7,877 nt of DNA, from contig DRBY01000035.1 in NCBI GenBank assembly GCA_011042755.1, positions 1 through 7,877 of the forward strand. The letters are read 5' to 3'. The number at the start of each line of letters is the position of its first letter. Within the stretch, counting starts at the first letter, position 1. Both the position numbers and the translations under genes were made by a program. The notes under the pieces are model-generated. The model saw only the letters and a program-made list of their open reading frames with translations, searched no databases and had not been told where the DNA came from. Shown piece after piece: positions 6,951 to 7,877 of this stretch. This stretch comes from Thermoproteota archaeon (lineage in GTDB: Archaea; Thermoproteota; Korarchaeia; Korarchaeales; Korarchaeaceae).

Positions 6951-7152
6951 ACAGGGAGTATTCTTCTGGCAGGCTGGTGCAGACGCGCTCACCACATCGA
7001 GGGTCAACGGGCTTCGTCACGGAACGGATATTCTGAAGATTCCGTTCGTCTCGAGCTAATCTCATCCTCTTTCTCACTAAAAAATTCATAATCTGGCGCT
7101 ATCAGCCTCGAAATGCTCCGTATCCGAGCCTCCGGGTCGTCTGGTTAAAATG

Positions 7153-7160
7153 TTTTATAA
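7153..7160 (+). promoter_or_regulatory. Archaeal TATA box for nuoA-nuoB, leaderless type
   Basis: TTTTATAA, preceded by the purine-rich TTAAAATG stretch that could be a BRE, is centred about 33 bases before ATG 7190. Archaeal transcription starts roughly 25 bases downstream of the TATA centre, near 7181-7185, so the message would have a leader of only a few bases. This fits the absence of a GGAGG site before nuoA, unlike the other genes here. Confidence 0.7.
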
Positions 7161-7189
7161 TTCAATTGAAGCCTCAACCGGGACCAGCC

Positions 7190-7576
7190 ATGCTCACTCT
7201 ACCCACTGGCCCAAACGCCTTCCTGACGTTTACTGTTGCCCTCCTCGTAGGAATAGGGATAGGGATCATTGGATTCGCTCTGGGGAGGATTCTAGCTCCC
7301 ACGAGAGAGCTTCCCAAGAAGAAGGAGAGGTACGAGTGTGGCAACCCTCCCAAAGGAAGGGCCCGCGGGATATTCACGATGCAGTACTATCCGTACCTGA
7401 TCATCTTCTTGACCGTGGAGCCTGTGGCGATATACGGGTTCCTAGCGGCTCTGGCCGCTCACGACTACACGCTGAGGGTGGCGGGCCTGCTGGGTGGGAT
7501 GATCCTCCTCCTCGCTCCTTCACTCGTCTTCGGGCTCAAGTGGGCCGGGAGGTTGGAGGTATGGTCTGTAGAATGA
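7190..7576 (+). CDS. nuoA: NuoA-like membrane subunit (complex I subunit 3)
   Basis: Three-helix subunit next to NuoH at the arm junction, 128 residues. The helices are at about 10-33, 66-90 and 97-116. KKKERYECGNPP (43-54) is the conserved cytoplasmic loop with Cys50, the residue known in mitochondrial ND3 for exposure in the deactive state. MQYYPYLIIFLTVEPVAIY (64-82) matches the second-helix motif FDVEAxF; Glu77 is kept but the preceding Asp (E. coli D79) is Thr75. The C-terminus LEVW resembles the usual LEWE ending. ATG 7190 is chosen because an in-frame TTG at 7166 lies only six bases after the TATA box and so would be upstream of the expected transcript start. Group 4 hydrogenases lack this subunit, so its presence marks a Nuo/Fpo-type enzyme. 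It leads the second transcription unit and overlaps nuoB. Confidence 0.92.
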   Translation: MLTLPTGPNAFLTFTVALLVGIGIGIIGFALGRILAPTRELPKKKERYECGNPPKGRARGIFTMQYYPYLIIFLTVEPVAIYGFLAALAAHDYTLRVAGLLGGMILLLAPSLVFGLKWAGRLEVWSVE

Positions 7577-7877
7577 ATGGGACGATCCTCTTAGGGAATC
7601 TCGAGGTCGCTGCTAGGAAGGCTGCTCGCTGGCTCGTGGAGAAGACCCCAATAAGGAGCCTAAGAGATTGGGGTATTTCGTTCTCCCTCTGGCCTGTCCA
7701 CTTCACCACGGCTTGCTGTGGGGCAGAATTTGCTGCTGCGTCAGCCCCCAGATTCGACGCTGAGAGATTTGGCTTCCTCCCGTTTGTAGGCCCGAGGCAG
7801 TGCAACCTGATGCTGATAGAGGGGACTCTAACCAAGAAGATGGCAGACGCGGCGATCTGGGTCTACGAGCAGATGCC
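7573..7877 (+). CDS. nuoB: NuoB-like [4Fe-4S] subunit (complex I PSST), 3'-truncated
   Basis: Carries the terminal iron-sulfur cluster N2 that passes electrons to the substrate pocket formed with NuoD and NuoH. The window holds 101 codons of a protein usually 150-220 long. SLWPVHFTTACCGAEF (38-53) contains the tandem Cys48-Cys49 typical of complex I, not the CxGC of hydrogenase small subunits. APRFDAERFGFLP (58-70), GPRQCNLMLIEGTLTKKM (73-90) and VYEQMP at the edge match the family; the other two cluster cysteines would lie beyond the window. GPRQCNL has Cys79 where relatives usually have Ala or Ser followed by Asp. ATG 7573 overlaps the nuoA stop (ATGA), 14 bases after GGAGG at 7555-7559. 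An in-frame ATG at 7561 is only two bases after it and is less likely. Confidence 0.95.
   Translation, partial: MNGTILLGNLEVAARKAARWLVEKTPIRSLRDWGISFSLWPVHFTTACCGAEFAAASAPRFDAERFGFLPFVGPRQCNLMLIEGTLTKKMADAAIWVYEQM

Larger units (their letters stand above)
6915..7189 (+). other. Non-coding gap between the two transcription units
   Basis: The gap is 275 bases and AT-richer toward its right end. It holds the terminator, a 10-bp palindrome, a weak inverted repeat (7019-7046), an A-run near 7079-7084 and the nuoA TATA box. I see no convincing small gene, tRNA or other structured RNA in it on either strand. Confidence 0.6.

Noticed and set aside
6951..7152. Possible small RNA or tRNA in the gap
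   Set aside because: No cloverleaf, no convincing C/D box pair and no strong long stem was found by eye.
7166..7189. TTG 7166 as the nuoA start
   Set aside because: It lies six bases from the TATA box, upstream of the expected transcript start; ATG 7190 fits better.
7536..7835. A minus-strand open frame over nuoA/nuoB
   Set aside because: It is opposite the conserved nuoB sequence and shows no family features or promoter.
7573..7877. Reading the locus as a group 4 NiFe hydrogenase
   Set aside because: NuoB has the tandem Cys of complex I and NuoA is present. The large subunit is not in the window, so a hydrogenase for the first gene run alone cannot be fully excluded.

Overview
The window is a block of archaeal-looking, moderately GC-rich DNA. 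Every gene I can support is on the + strand, and all nine encode subunits of a complex I-like proton-translocating oxidoreductase (the Nuo / Fpo / group 4 hydrogenase superfamily). I read it as archaeal because nuoA has a TATA-type promoter placed for a leaderless mRNA, while the other genes have strong GGAGG(TG) ribosome sites and often GTG starts. AGG/AGA codons are common for arginine. A TACK-type lineage is possible, but I cannot fix the species.

Layout. Positions 1-6914 hold a tight seven-gene run, nuoH (5'-truncated)-nuoI-nuoJ-nuoK-nuoL-nuoN-nuoM, with overlaps or gaps of only a few bases. It ends in a hairpin plus T-run (6909-6940). Positions 6915-7189 are non-coding and carry a terminator, a palindrome and a TATA box. 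From 7190 a second transcription unit begins with nuoA, followed by nuoB, which the window end cuts.

Function. NuoH, J, K, L, M, N and A form the membrane arm. NuoI (two [4Fe-4S] clusters) and NuoB (the terminal-cluster subunit with the tandem-Cys motif) belong to the electron-transfer arm. No electron-input module (NuoEFG, FpoF) is visible. By analogy with other archaeal enzymes the donor could be ferredoxin or F420, but nothing here decides that. The tandem Cys of NuoB, the presence of NuoA and the C-terminal extension of NuoL point to a complex I / Fpo architecture rather than a plain hydrogenase.

Main oddity. The ion-pumping membrane subunits depart from the textbook proton path. Where family members have the two central membrane lysines, NuoN has Glu228 and Asp258. 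The spacing of 30 residues is exactly that of E. coli K217/K247. NuoM has Ala257 in place of its second central Lys, at the exact 31-residue spacing of E. coli K234/K265. NuoK has Gln35 where E. coli has E36. NuoJ lacks the pi-bulge Tyr and NuoA lacks one of its two membrane acids. Only NuoL keeps a full set. This is the most interesting signal in the window: a complex I relative whose coupling machinery looks rewired. E. coli comparisons are from memory and need a real alignment.
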